Below are positions 1 through 12,177 of a DNA stretch of 64,000 bases, piece after piece; positions within the stretch are counted from its first letter, which is position 1; every line of letters begins with the position of its first letter. Source of the DNA: Lithospermum erythrorhizon (lineage: Eukaryota > Streptophyta > Magnoliopsida > Boraginales > Boraginaceae); NCBI GenBank assembly GCA_019722365.1, contig JADFUC010002000.1, forward strand, positions 1-64,000, written 5' to 3'. Position numbers and translations under genes: made by a program. The notes under the pieces were generated by a model that saw only the letters and a list, made by a program, of their open reading frames with translations, was not told the origin of the DNA and did no database searches.

Positions 1-470
1 TCAGTATTGCTTCGTTCAGTTACGTATTGCTATATATGCCTCGGGCGAGTCCATAAAAGCGTAGGCATCCGTGGAATAACGATCACGGCAAAGGATTCAG
101 CCGGGCTTAAATGCGAAGTCTGTTGAGGAAATTTTCATCCATTTTAAATTATCTATTATTGAGGTATATTGACAATGACAAACATACATGCTCTGCGGTT
201 GTATTATCTAACTGTTTGCGGATGACAACAAGTTCAACGGATACTAAATTCTGATAGCGGTTATTTTCCTTCCATCTCGGGACTACCGTTTGGTCACGGG
301 GATCCAACTAGCAGAAGGTACTCGAGCGTACATAGGAAAGTACTCGTAGATCCAACACTACAAAAGTTGATTGAGTTATTGTTATATATTATAATATATT
401 GGAATTTGCCATTGAAATATGCTTGAAAATTTTTACCTCGAGTAATGTTAAGTAGCCAGCAGTGGCAACT
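1..470. repeat. Direct repeat A, copy 1 (cut by window edge)
   Basis: This segment aligns with 5171-5697 over nearly its whole length. Both copies share, in order, a stretch about GCGTAGGCATCCGTGG (near 60 and 5265), 'gacaaacatacatgct', 'gtattatctaactgtttg', 'ccttccatctcggga', 'ctacaaaagttgattgag' and 'cgagtaatgttaag'. The copies differ by many indels, so they are old. Two direct copies about 5 kb apart fit the LTRs of a decayed retrotransposon, but no coding domain was recognised between them. The copy may begin to the left of the window. Confidence 0.7.
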
Positions 471-776
471 CCATATTTGGATGCCGTGCGAGATGGTGAA
501 ATAAATGAGTCAGCATTAGGCGTCTCCCACATCTTGAGGGACCGTCCCCTCTGAATCGTACAACAATTATAGGTATTTGACAGGGACACCTTCTTATGTC
601 TTGTCGGTCAATAGATGGTAACTCACCCGACAAATTACCCATTATGTATCCTCACAACAGCGGATTCTTTCGTATTAGGATCGGCCATTGCTATTTTGAT
701 GCTATTAAGGAAGGCCAAACTTTTATTGCTTGGTCTTGTTAGGATGGGGTAGAGAGTTATTCGTCATCCTAGAAGG

Positions 777-800
777 GGTCTCGCCACTTCTGGCGAGACC
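777..800. repeat. Perfect 10 bp inverted repeat (hairpin)
   Basis: GGTCTCGCCA (777-786) and TGGCGAGACC (791-800) are exact reverse complements separated by CTTC. The stem is GC-rich in an AT-rich setting. No associated gene or element end is recognised, so its role is unknown. Confidence 0.8.
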
Positions 801-3520
801 ATTTATGTTAAGCCTATAGAGGAAATGAATTTTATTTATTAATGCAAGTAGTAAAAAATTAATTGATTTGAAGCCAAAAAAGGTTTTATAAATGATGGCA
901 TTAATATGCGTGGAGGGTGATAGTCATCTCTTCAAAAGCGGCATATGAAATTTATTCGTCTCGGGTGCCACCTTTCAGCGAATGTTGTAGTAGGAGCCAT
1001 GTTGGGAGTTTGGAACATCAATTTCCGCGTGCTGCGGTCCCGATAAGTTTCACGATCCTAACAATGAAAGTTACGATTGGAGAAGATCAATGTTCCATCT
1101 TTCCCGACTTGCAATAGAGTGTGTGACGAGGCGCCTTGGCCCACGATTTTTCAAAAGTGAATTTTATCCCTTTAAATTTAAGAAAATATTGTATTTTTTT
1201 ATTATTTAGCCCTTTAATTTGTTATTAATTTTAATATAACCCGCTACAAATTTCATAAAATATAATATTTGTCTATTTGGCCCACCTAAAAAATTAAGTT
1301 CTATCTCAGCCCTAGTATGTGGCCCAATGAGTCGCCCGCGGAATAAATATATTAATTTTACAAAACCCTTTAAATTTATAACAATTCTTTTCAATAATAC
1401 TTAAAAGCGATTTATTTTTTTATTTCTTGAATCTTCTCATATCAGTGATTTACATGTCAGCCGATTAACACATGCGGATCGGTCGGTCCTCTGGCGTGGG
1501 CAGCGTGTAATCCATTCATTATCGGCAACTGTCCCGATTGGTTAGTGTTCACCGTCGTGCACGAGGGCGAGGATAAGGCTTCTGTAGGGGCGAGGAGCAT
1601 CTTCATTTTCATCATCATTTTCCCACCGGTGTACTTGGAATGAAGTGACAGGACATAGTCCCAGTAGGCCTGAGTAGTTATGACATTATGGAATGAAGTA
1701 GGGGGATTTGGTGTTTGAGTAAAAGAATGAGAAAACTTCGGAATTGATAAATTGTAAAGCATTGGGATAATTAAGAGTATATTATGCGAGAGCATTATGG
1801 GGTTGTCAAGAAGAAAACGCCTCGAAGCATTTGAAGTTGGTATGAAATAATGGGGAAGTTGGAAAATTATTAAAAAATTAGGAGTGTATTATAATTATGG
1901 TAAAAAGCAAAAGTGTTTTGGAATGCAATTTGAATTGACGAAAGGATTCAATATCATTTGATCAAATGGTGTGTTTAAATTCGCATTGTAATTTAGCAAA
2001 TTAGCAGTTCCATAAATGAACATGCTTGAGCTTCTTTTTCGTTGTAGTGATACACTATATTGTAGCGGTTGATATGGAGAGTAATTTTCACGCCTGGCGC
2101 GATCACACATCGGTCACAGAGCCTACGTTTAGGCGTCACATGCATGTCGGCGTCGATCCATAACTAAAAATAAATTGTTAACCTATTATTTTATATAAGT
2201 GAATACTTAAGAGTTGAAATATAAGGATTGATTTGATAACGTTCACCATCAACATCAATGACTAATATTGCTTACATATAATTAATGACTTAATGCGTAA
2301 ATAATCTATGTAAGTTAAAATTTATTTGTGCATCTAATTGACCAATCTTATTAATTTTGATATTGTTAATAATCAATGTAAGTTAAATTTATTTACTAAT
2401 TATGTAATTGACTTATCTTATTGCGTATCTTATTTTTTTTAATCTATGTACATGATTTATGGTATGGTGGTAACCTATGTAATGATTAGGGCCGATTGTA
2501 AAAAAGAAACTTACAAAACACAATTCGTAGAATTGAGATATGTATTTCCATCGCAACATCTAAACCCACCCCAGATCTAAAATCAATACTCGATTCAAAG
2601 ATAATCGCGTCAAATTAATCTAGAATTTAAAAATAAACTCAAATTAATAAAAAAAAAATAAACTTTACAAAACTGGTCGTAAATTTCATGCAAAATAACA
2701 AAATTTCAAATATCGTAATTACCAAAACAACGCTATGACAAATACCACAAATATAAAGATATTTCTCGAGAAAATGTTGAAACCCCGGTATTATGAATTT
2801 AATTAAAACAAGATCTTTGTATAGAAACTAATGAATACCTATTATTTTTGGTGTATCAAAAGATGTTATTTGTAGAGAAGTTGCATGAATACCCATTATT
2901 GTTGTTCTCGTAGTGTTGATGAGAAATTGGGGGTTTGATTGAGGTTTGATAAATGAATGCTTGGTGATTTGTATGGATTCTAAAGGGAATCCCCATATTT
3001 ATTGGTATAGACAGGAGTGATTTTGGGTTGATTTAATTTTGATTTTGTTTTTGATGCCTCAATATTTAACCAAATCATGTGGACACTTTTTACCCTTTTG
3101 AAGCATACTATTTAAAAAAACTTGGCGCTTTAAAAGGGGACTCGGCTACCACACTCTTGAGTTGTGCACTTGTGGGCCACTCTAGTGCTTGAAACTGAGT
3201 CTAAGATGAAGTTTTATACATAAATTGAGAGTGTGAAGATTACTATTATGAAGAACAAAAGGACCGAAAATGAAATCTAAAGCATCGATGAGGGTGCGTG
3301 TTGACAAAGATTTGGGGGAGAGTGGCGATCTTTGGAGTTATTTTAGTAATCTATTTTGATGATGAAGGGGCGGTGAAGGGGGGTGCTTAAGGGTGAATTA
3401 ATGAGGTGAGGTGGGATAGAGCCCGTTATAAGCACACAGAAACAATAACCGTGAGTGAGGTGGAAAATATGGTTTTTGTCACAATGGGTGTTTGAGGCAA
3501 GATGGGCCGAGACATGTCGT

Positions 3521-3640
3521 GTCTTGAGCACGATGGGTACACCGTCATGGGGTCCATACGATACTCTACCAGCAGTGGGTGTCTTGGGCACGATGGGTAA
3601 AACATCCGTGTGGAGTACCACGATGCTCCACCGACTTCAT
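3521..3640. repeat. 60 bp tandem repeat, two diverged units
   Basis: The phrase GTCTTGxGCACGATGGGTA starts at 3521 and again at 3581, exactly 60 bp apart, and the rest of each unit aligns loosely. A further cacgatg-like phrase and 'catcgtgtgtgg' follow. The 60 bp period equals 20 codons, and a 77-codon open frame (3455-3688, plus) spans it, but nothing marks that frame as a gene. Similar 'gcacgatg' phrases recur at 11.65-11.76 kb. Confidence 0.55.
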
Positions 3641-5170
3641 CGTGTGTGGCACACGACCACGTTTCCATTGCACATTTCCAAATTGTAATATTTACTTTCT
3701 CGTTATGATAAGTTAAAACTAATAGTTCAACATGTAAAAAGTACATTTCATTCAAGCGAATTAAAAATACATAAAATATAAATATTTTTTCCCAATCTAA
3801 ACACTTTTTTTTGTTTCTAACCCATCGGGGCCGTTGAACTTATGTTGGGCTCTTTCTTTATACGGCGTTAGTGTCTCGCATGTAAGTTAGAAGACCTAAA
3901 GAATGCTATTACAGAAATTATCAAGATCTCCGTTAATTACGAACTTACCAATGTAATTAAGGTCATTAATAATAAAAAAATTTATTAAGATATCTAATGA
4001 TACAAAATAATAATAATACCGAATAAAATATGAACATGATTCAACTTACCGGAATACGATCAAATGTGTTCACCGGCTCGGATGGAACCCGTAGGCGATT
4101 TGTCCATTTTTGGCTCGATGTGCTTTGAAGCATAAAGGCTCGACCACGTTATTTGCCACGATATATCAAAGAGTGGATAACAAAATTGTCATGTCTAAAT
4201 AGCTATTTATTATTAATGATTATGTAAGAGCAATAGAAATTTCCATTGATATTATTTGAAAAATTTGTTGATTACCTCCCGATCTATTTCTCCGACCCCT
4301 TGATGGTAGAGGAGTCTTTCTTAATTATGATTTATACTTCTTGTTGGCATTTCAAAACATAATTTTTTTCTCAATCATCTATTTATAAGTAATAATGAAT
4401 AATTTATATAACTATAGGTGGATAGTTAACCGATTTTTGAACGTGCGTTTGTTTCTTATTTTAGAATTTATTTTTCTATCATATTAGTATAGGTTTGGGG
4501 ACGGACATGTAATAAAGGTGAAATTGTAACTACTAATGAATTAGTGGAATGAAGTTTATAATTGGCAGAAGTTACAAGGCAAGGAATTGCTATAAAATTA
4601 ATATGTGAAAATAGTGTCCATTACAAAAATAAAAAATATTCAATGAAAATATGGACTACTCATTGTTAAATTAAATCGGGGTTGTTAGTTTGATTTATTG
4701 TGATATGCAAATTGCGTCGACCTATCTGTTGTACAAGTTGTCTATATTGTTCTTTTGGGATACCTTTCGGGGATGTCCCCACGATTCTACATAGGCGTTT
4801 GATGCGCGCTGGAAAGCCTCGATTACCCGGCATAACGATAAATATTATCGAACTTGAGCAGGACTTATTTTGGAACGTTTAGATCTTGTGAAGCTTGCTG
4901 GGACAGCGAGAACAAATCTGTCTTATAGATTTACAATCTATGTTGTGTGGTAGTATTACTGGTACCACAAACACATCTGTTGGGCCATGATTTGGGTTGT
5001 GCACCCTGAGTAATGCGTTCCTGCATACCGGTCGATATACTCGATGCCAAATCGACAAACAATTCGAAACTTTGTTACCAAGGTCTCGGGAATGCATAAG
5101 TGTGTTGGGCCATACGGTCCAATACTCGGTGCGTCTTATACTTTCTTATGCGATATTGCCTTATGGCTAA

Positions 5171-5697
5171 CCTCGTTCAGTACGTCGCTAAATGCAGGGA
5201 TACCACGAACTCTCCCAAATTGTCTGAAATCGCCTGGTATATGCCTCGAACAAGTCCATGAAAGCGTAGGCATCCGTGGAATAACGTGCGACAAGGATTT
5301 CGGCTGTGCCGTCACGAATCCATGTGGCTAATGAAGTTATGTATGTTTATTTTATATGAGAATTTTCACATCAATTTTAAATGATTTATTATTGAGGGTG
5401 TATTATGATGACAAACATACATGCTTTCTGCTTGATTTGTATTATCTAACTGTTTGTGTCGACAAGTTCAAATGGATTCTCGTTAGATGTAGTTGTTTTT
5501 CCTTCCATCTCGGGACTTCGTTCGATTAGGTAGGGATCAAACTAGGGAGAAGGTACTCGTACATAGGATAGGCTTTCGTATATCCCAACGCTACAAAAGT
5601 TGATTGAGTTAGTGTTATATATTATAATATATTGAACTATCATTGAAATATGCTTGAAATGAAATTTTACCTCGAGTAATGTTAAGCAGCCAGCGAT
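5171..5697. repeat. Direct repeat A, copy 2
   Basis: This is the second copy of the sequence at 1-470, in the same orientation. It is more complete at its left, keeping about 40 bp that copy 1 lacks. It ends at 'gttaagcagccagcg', and a truncated LTR of a different family starts within about 10 bp, so that element probably inserted at or near its edge. Confidence 0.7.
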
Positions 5698-5705
5698 TTG
5701 CTTTG

Positions 5706-7200
5706 AAATAACTTCGTTACGCCCTAAATGATTAAATTATATTATATATATATATCGGTTGAGTGGTGGGACCCGGAGATGGTATCGATAATTTCGAGGA
5801 ATATCGATATACGAGACTAGTATTAGAGGAGTAGTAATTTATGTCACGGAAATAATACATTTGAAATCATTGTCATTTTATGCCAAAAGTGGAGAAATAG
5901 CATGATAAAAAGCGGGACTTAAACACCGTTACAGAAATATCTCGCTTGACCTCATCCACTATTCATCATCATTCGCATCTACTTGAGACACAAAAAAGTT
6001 TATTTTTCTCTTTCCCTAAATGCGTCCTCTCTGTAATCAAGGTAAGAAAGGTTGAATCTTGTTGGATATTTCATAAGTTATGGAAGTTTGACTTTTGTTG
6101 ACTTTTATGATTTTGAGTTTTGAGAGTTATAAATGGTATAGAGGTCTCATCTAAGCTTGGATTATGTGGTTAGAAGTGATGATAATCGATTTTTTGGGGT
6201 TGAAATGTGTTGAATGGGATAGTTGACTTTTTCCAAATTTCCTTTAAATTGTATTATGATGTTATGGGGCGTAATATAGTTGTGTTGGAGTATAAGTTGT
6301 GATTTTGATGTTGATTGGAAGAGAGTATGTTGAGATAGGATTTTGTAAGTTGAGGTTGTGAAAAATGGATTAATTAGTTGGGGAATTGATTGTTGGATTG
6401 ATTAGAAATTGTTTAGAGTGTTGGAAATTGGGGTAGAGGGAGGGGTAAAATTTATTAATGAATGGGGAGTGGTTGGAATTTTGTTGTTTTATTAGTCGTT
6501 TTAGCGGCGTAGTATCCGCCTAGAGTTATTAAGTTATTAACTATAATTGTTGTAAGTTGGATAGTTAAAAATGGGATTAAAAGATTATAGTAAGTAGTAA
6601 TTGTATTTTTTCGGATGTTTGTGATTAGGCGTGGAGTGTCTTGGCTTGGCACTTAGATTAAGGAGGAGACATTTCATATTGTTAGCGAGGTGAGTATTTT
6701 ATCACGGTGTAGATTAATTTACTTTCTCGTGAATGTGTTGAATTTGATGATAATTGTGAGCATGTTATCTATATATGTTTGTGTTGATTGTTTGTGTATG
6801 ATTGAGTTGATTTCCAAGGCTGTGTTGATCATTTTGGGGTCGGGATGTTTGTTGGTTGGATTGACATTAGATGAGTTGTTTATGGGTTGTTGACGTATGA
6901 TGAGTTGTATTACCCGGTTTAGTGGTCTTGTACTTCGGTATGAGCGTGATGTAGTGGCCTTGTACTTCGGTATGAGTGTGATGTAGTGGCCTTGTACTTC
7001 GGTATGAGTGTGATGTATTTGCCTCGTTACGAGTGTGATGTTTAGCCTTAGAGCGGACATAAGTTTCTCCATGTTGAGGTTGATTCTGAGGCGCCTTAGT
7101 TGTAAGAAATGGGATCATGTTAGGTTGATTGAGTTGAGTTGATTGAGTTGAGTTGATTGTTGGAGTTGATTGAGTTGTTTAGTTATGGGGTTGAGAGTAG
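5706..7200. mobile_element. Truncated copy of the 2.6 kb LTR family
   Basis: The start (near 5706, 'cgttacgccctaaatg') and the downstream 'ggtgggacccggaga' correspond to the left part of the LTRs at 7954-10531 and 42491-45129. Shared later landmarks are 'gttgactttt' runs, 'gttagcgaggtgagta' and the 'ggccttgtac/cggtat' motif. The right third, with the GTTACA end, is not found, so the copy is truncated at about 7200. No coding sequence is present. Confidence 0.6.
6921..7043. repeat. 32 bp minisatellite inside LTR remnant
   Basis: The unit beginning AGTGGYCTTGTACTTCGG repeats at 6921, 6953 and 6985 with a fourth decayed unit from 7017, an exact 32 bp period. The equivalent region of the two complete LTRs (9500-9710 and 44060-44300) carries related but differently sized CCTTATAC...GTATAAG repeats. 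Confidence 0.85.
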
Positions 7201-7953
7201 TAGTGTTGTCGGTAGAGTTGTGAACTTTGTTGGAACTTTTGGGAAATAAGGGTTACACCGAATGTTGTTATCGAGAGAGAGCAGGGATCATGCATTGATG
7301 AATCACGGTGGACTGGTTTTTCACAGACAGAAATAATTATGCGAGACACCTTATAGAGCAATGTGTACTTCAAAGGGCTCTACAACAGCCAGAATTTATG
7401 AAGGAGCTGGCTGAGGGTTTTAAATATCGATGAAATTGGGAAATAGCTGCACCCACAATGAAATTATGGAGAATAAGGTGGCGCGTACAAAATACATAGA
7501 TACGTGGATTCTATTGGATTTCACAAGCGTTTTAGGTGCGGTGATCGATAATTGCCTACACTACGGAAACTATACGACAAATAGGTAATCATATAATCTT
7601 TTCAATCTTAAATTTAACTATCGTATCTAATTTTAACAATGAAACCATCGTTATTACACTATTATTATAATTATTATAACTATGTCGACTAAAATTATTG
7701 GACCGATGTATTTGGGTCAAGGTATATATTTGGCCGCAATTAATTTAATGGGTTTAAATTATTTTGGACTCAGGGAGATTGGGTTTAATTATAATATTAC
7801 AAATGCTTAATTTTTTAATAGGTGACCTTAGTATTATTGTAGCGTTGAACTTGAAGCATCACGCAGAGTGAAACAAAACCTCGAAGAACGTAGATATCCA
7901 TTGGACTAAAAAATTCTTCAAATAAAAGGAGTAAGAGCCGGATAGCGGGGTAA
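7201..7953. other. Intergenic stretch, no gene seen
   Basis: This stretch lies between the truncated LTR and the complete LTR. It is AT-rich with scattered stops in all frames. No repeat structure or domain is recognised. Confidence 0.5.
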
Positions 7954-10531
7954 TGTAATAACCCGTTACGAAAAAAAAAAATTTAATTTTTCGGTCGGCG
8001 GTGGGACCCGGGGATAGTATAAATAATTCGATGATAATATTATTTCGTAAAAATTTTTTCACCAAATTACATTTATAATTTAGTTGTATTTGCCGGGGAA
8101 GAATTTTATCTTTGAAATCGGGTTCGTGGAGATTTAGGTGATAGCGGAGAATTAACCGAGAAACGAGCGGGACTAGAAGGTTTTTAAAATATTTTTGGCA
8201 TCTTATCTTCACATAATCGCCTTAACCGTCATCTTCGTTTTTTCTTGTTTGTCGAAAATTTATCCCCTCCTTAAAAAATTTCATTTTTCCATTTTCTCTC
8301 TTCGATTGTCGCTCCAAACTCAAGATGGGTTGTAGAATATCTTTTTCTCCCAAATACTACTCTTCGAGGTTAAGGTAAGAAATTTCAAGTCTTTTCGAGA
8401 TATTTCTTGCGTTTTGACATAGTTGACTTTTTAGTTGACTTTTCCATAATTGAATTTTATGATAAATTTAGTTGGTTATGGATTACGTAGGCGTATATAA
8501 GTGATGGTCATTTAGAGATCGTTTGAGGACGTTATAGTCGAGTTGACTTTTTAGGTTTTTGTTGACTTTTTATGTGGATATTTTTATAAGACTTTAAATG
8601 TGTAGGAGGTTATATTGGGACCTTATTATAGTTGTTATGATGTTAAATTGGTGATTTAAAATTGATTAAAGGGGGAGTATGTTGAAAAAGTGTTAATTCC
8701 AATTTGAAGTATAATTGATCTTCCCTTGATATAGGTTATTAATTATAGAGATATAGCGATTAATTAAAATGACTTATAAGTTGTTTTGTAATGAGGAAGT
8801 GATAAGATGGAAATTTAGCGGGGGATCGATTGGGGTGTGTCCGGTGGGATTATAATTCGATAGTTTATCCGTCGAGTTAAAACATTTAGAATGATTCTCC
8901 CAGTTGATTATGTATCTTCGAGCGCCGGTATAGTAATAGGTCTTGATTATAATTTAAGGTGTTGTTTAGAGATTGATCGTGGAAAAATGATTACTTCATT
9001 GTCTTCCTTGGCGAAAGGTTTTAAGTAGCTAAGCGAGGTAGTACTTGCTCTACATGGGTGTTACTTCTTGATTTGTGATATACATGTTATTTAATGTTAT
9101 GATTGCTATATATATATATGAGAATGATATACATGTGTAATTGTTGTGTTATGTGATTTACATTGGCGTTGAAAGATTGCTGGAGGTAAATGCTTGATTT
9201 GAAGCTCGGCTTATATTTAAATTTTTGGCCTTAGCGGCACGATTATATTATGTGGCCTTGGCATAGCCCATGCGTTTGTGTCCTTGTCGGCACTTTTGAT
9301 GTGTTGTGGCCTTGTCGGCGGTGGCAGCGATTGATTCTGATTGTGGGATGTTTAGGCGTATTTGTAATCTTTGTTTGGGAGTAGAGTAGTTGTTTGGGTT
9401 ATGCGTGAGTTTGAGGCCTTGAGTATCGGGGGTGACCCCTACGGTTGGGATTACCGAGTTAGGTGACTCTCTGGCAGCCTTCGCTTGCAGGATGATATGT
9501 GACACTATTGGCCTTATACTGCGAGTGTATAAGTGCGGTGTGCCTTATAGTGTGTGTATAGAAGATGCTTGATTTGTGCCTTATCTTTGTGTGTATAAGT
9601 GCGGTGTGCCTTGCCTTGCCTTATACTTAGTGTATAGGCGGTGTGCCTTGTACTTAGTGTATGAGTGCGGTTTTTGGCCTTATCTTTGCGGTATAAAGTG
9701 CGGGTGGTCTCCCGATTAGTCCATTCCTGCCGAGGTAGGCCCAGTTGAGCATATGCGCATTAGAGGTTGGTATACTGATGGGGTTATGAGATATGGGAGG
9801 TCTGATGACTAGAGTTAGTCGTTGTTGAGTCTCTTGATGTCTTTCTAGAATTGTGTGTTTACTGAAACCTCTATTATATCTCTGTGTATTATGTATGAGA
9901 CTTTCTTTGGGATTATGATGTATGACCTGATTAGATAGTCCTGGATATATGTATATTTCATTCATGTGTGGCTATCATTATTTCTTCTGTCTCGTTCTGT
10001 ATGGTAAGTTCACCCCTGTATTAAGTTTCACTAAGCTTCGCAGCTTACACCCCTTTTCGCATTGGGCGGCATTTCATTTGTGTCAGGTTGACGGGCGACA
10101 ATTGAGCCAAGAATTTGTTTGAGAGTTTTGTTCCGAGGCTAGGTGAGCATCGGGTGGCGAGAGGATCCTCAGCCGTCTGATTTTGATGTGTTGTCAAGCG
10201 TTTTGATTGTTGTATTTCCCTTTTGAGCTTTAGCCTTAATAGAATTTGTTGTCATTTGTATTCGGATACACTATGTATCATCTTTTGTAACCTTGCCCGG
10301 TATTACTTTATTTTAAGGATATGTTGTGTATATATATATGGGTTAGTCGTTTCCCCGATATCGGTGATGGATTATAAATTTTAAAAGCATTTTGATTTGG
10401 GAAACTTAATTGTGATCACATTTTTTGGATGAAAGCAGGCGTATTTTAAAGCTGAGTCGTCCATCGGTTTGGTGACTTTCTGGTGTTTCGGTTTATTGAC
10501 TCGCCTCGAGGCGACGACGGTGGTCGTTACA
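7954..10531. mobile_element. Complete 2.58 kb LTR, probably gypsy-type
   Basis: The sequence starts TGTAATAACCCG and ends CGTTACA, the TG...CA ends of a retrotransposon LTR. It is collinear with the copy at 42491-45129, sharing 'gttgactttt' blocks, 'ggaattgcggg'-like phrases, 'ggccttat..cggtat' repeats, 'ccagttgag.atatgcgcattagaggtt' phrases and 'ggtgacttctggtgttt' near the end. The flanking five bases (ggtaa and atgtc) do not match, so either the target duplication has decayed or this is one LTR of an element that lost the rest. No coding region of the element remains beside it. Assignment to gypsy rests on LTR length and ends and is inference. Confidence 0.75.
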
Positions 10532-10899
10532 ATGTCATCCCAGATGATCCGATAGATATTTTTAGATAGTCGTAGAATGGTACTTATAAGAATGGATTCG
10601 AATGAGATTTTCACAAGGGACTCGAATGAGCTTCTTACAAGGGCATGGAGAAATCAGCCTAGGATCCCCATCAACACCAACTTCAAACCCCCCGAAGTCC
10701 CCAACTTCTGTGGTTGGGCGTCACAAGAGTAGTGCTCTCAAGAGTAATTTTAAGAAAAAGGAATAACGGTCCATTTCAATTTCTAGGAGGACCAATTTCC
10801 TCCCTATATAAAATTCATCGATGCCCGAATGGCGGAGATGGAAGTACAGTTCAAAGGCATTTGCACTAGCAATCTACGGGAAGTGGTGAATGAGTTAAG

Positions 10900-11447
10900 T
10901 TAAGAAGGGATATGTTAATGGTCTAAGGAGTAGATCACAATTATACCATAATGTTATAGGTGGTGTTGCAACCCTTTCTGAATTAGATGATAGATTTCTC
11001 AACGATGGTCAACCCACGAAAATGGGCGACCTTACGAATGTGGCCACGTAGTTGCAACGACATATAATGTTGTTTTTATGTCATTTAAGCGACATTGGCC
11101 AGATTTCTTGTCTTCACTTATAGCTTTGGATCACATAAGAGAACGCTTGAGCAGAAGGTGGTGTTAGGGAACGTGGATGACAATAGCCATTGGATTTTGG
11201 TAATAAAAGCTATATGTTATTTTATTATAATTTTAGTTAATATAACTATAATTTTTTTCATTTTCGGTGCATATGGCACGGGTATCATTAGGTGCCGCCC
11301 GATAACTTTGTGCGGAAGGACATAAATCGCTCGTTTGCGGATGGTATAGATACACAATTTCAATATTGGATAGATCAATATAATGTGTTGCACAATGCGG
11401 ATACACTGCGGCGTGTTGCTAGATATGGTTCTAATTTTCAATATTAA
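10900..11447 (+). pseudogene. Possible OTU-protease-like TE-coded remnant
   Basis: Plus-strand translation in shifting frames gives 'ATTYNVVFMSF' (about 11055-11090), then 'GNVDDNSHWILV' (about 11169-11205), then, after an AT-rich interruption, 'PDNFVRKDINRSFADG' and a final stop near 11447. The YNVV, N-D-NHW and C-terminal phrases resemble the OTU-like domain proteins coded by some plant Mutator-like elements. At least two frame changes and an insertion of about 70 bp make it non-functional. The match is from memory of the family pattern and is weak; it could be another transposon protein. Confidence 0.35.
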
Positions 11448-11635
11448 TTGTATTTTACTAACTTATTTAATTGTTATATATCATTTGTTTAATAATATTA
11501 ATTGTATTTCAACAACTTAATTATTCACGCCATTAGTTAAATATTTCATTTATTGTTTATAAAATAAACATTTTCAAATTAAAAATGAAGCATATAAATA
11601 GTGAGCAAGGAAAATATTAATAGATTTAAAAAAAA

Positions 11636-11757
11636 ATATGCATTGTGTAGGTAGCACGATACAACAGAAATTTAAAAAAAACAAAAAACAAAAAATGTAT
11701 CGCGTAGGTAGCACGATGGAAAATAAATAAAAAATTAAAAAAAAATTGCATCGTGCT
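11636..11757. repeat. Short 'gtaggtagcacgat' repeats
   Basis: The phrase GTAGGTAGCACGAT appears twice (near 11648 and 11705), preceded by ATGCATTGTG and ATGTATCGCG, and a third, partial 'gcatcgtgct' follows near 11748. The units are separated by A-rich runs. They lie just downstream of the OTU-like remnant and may belong to the same decayed element. Confidence 0.5.
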
Positions 11758-12177
11758 TCTCCTGCTTTGATACTTCTAAGAACAACTAAGTAAAATTCAT
11801 AAAAGCCATCTTGTTATTATTTGGTGTGTTTTTTATGCAGGTTGTGGGTGTGATAGGGCTAAGGATTGTTAGGGAAAGAAGATGGGGGTTTTATTTTTAT
11901 TTAAAGAGAGACCCATTCCTTTTTATATTTCAAAAGTGCTCCCATAATCTAATTTATAAATAGTTCATTGTGCAAACGAAATACCCCTATTGTTTTCTAT
12001 TAAAACAAACATATCTTATCAGTTAACGGTGAAATTTGACGGAAGTACTCGAATGAGTGTCTTTTTAAACATCAGTAATCGTATGTGATCGGTCCGAAAG
12101 GTAATTGATCTAATATTTTTTTGAAACGTGAGTGATATCCCTCCCATTAACTCTTATATATATCATGTTGTCAAATA

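Larger units (their letters stand above)
471..5170. other. Intergenic, between the two repeat A copies
   Basis: No gene can be supported in this 4.7 kb. Open frames are short and none resembles a known family. Contents visible are a perfect hairpin at 777-800, a 60 bp tandem repeat at 3521-3640, a moderately GC-rich block at about 1440-1620, and AT-rich filler. The stretch 4690-5340 has somewhat longer open frames (for example 5044-5331, plus), possibly a decayed internal part of the element bounded by repeat A, but no domain is recognisable. Confidence 0.5.
10532..12177. other. Intergenic stretch with coding remnant
   Basis: Apart from the possible OTU-like remnant at 10.9-11.45 kb and the repeats at 11.64-11.76 kb, this is AT-rich sequence with no recognisable gene. 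It lies upstream of the CDC27B gene, beyond the MITE at 12178. Confidence 0.5.

Noticed and set aside
3521..3640. CRISPR-like array
   Set aside because: Two diverged 60 bp units without spacer structure in a plant genome; not a CRISPR.
3455..3688. A 77-codon frame over the 60 bp tandem repeat as a repeat protein
   Set aside because: Only two diverged units, no conserved residues and no gene context; open by chance is more likely.
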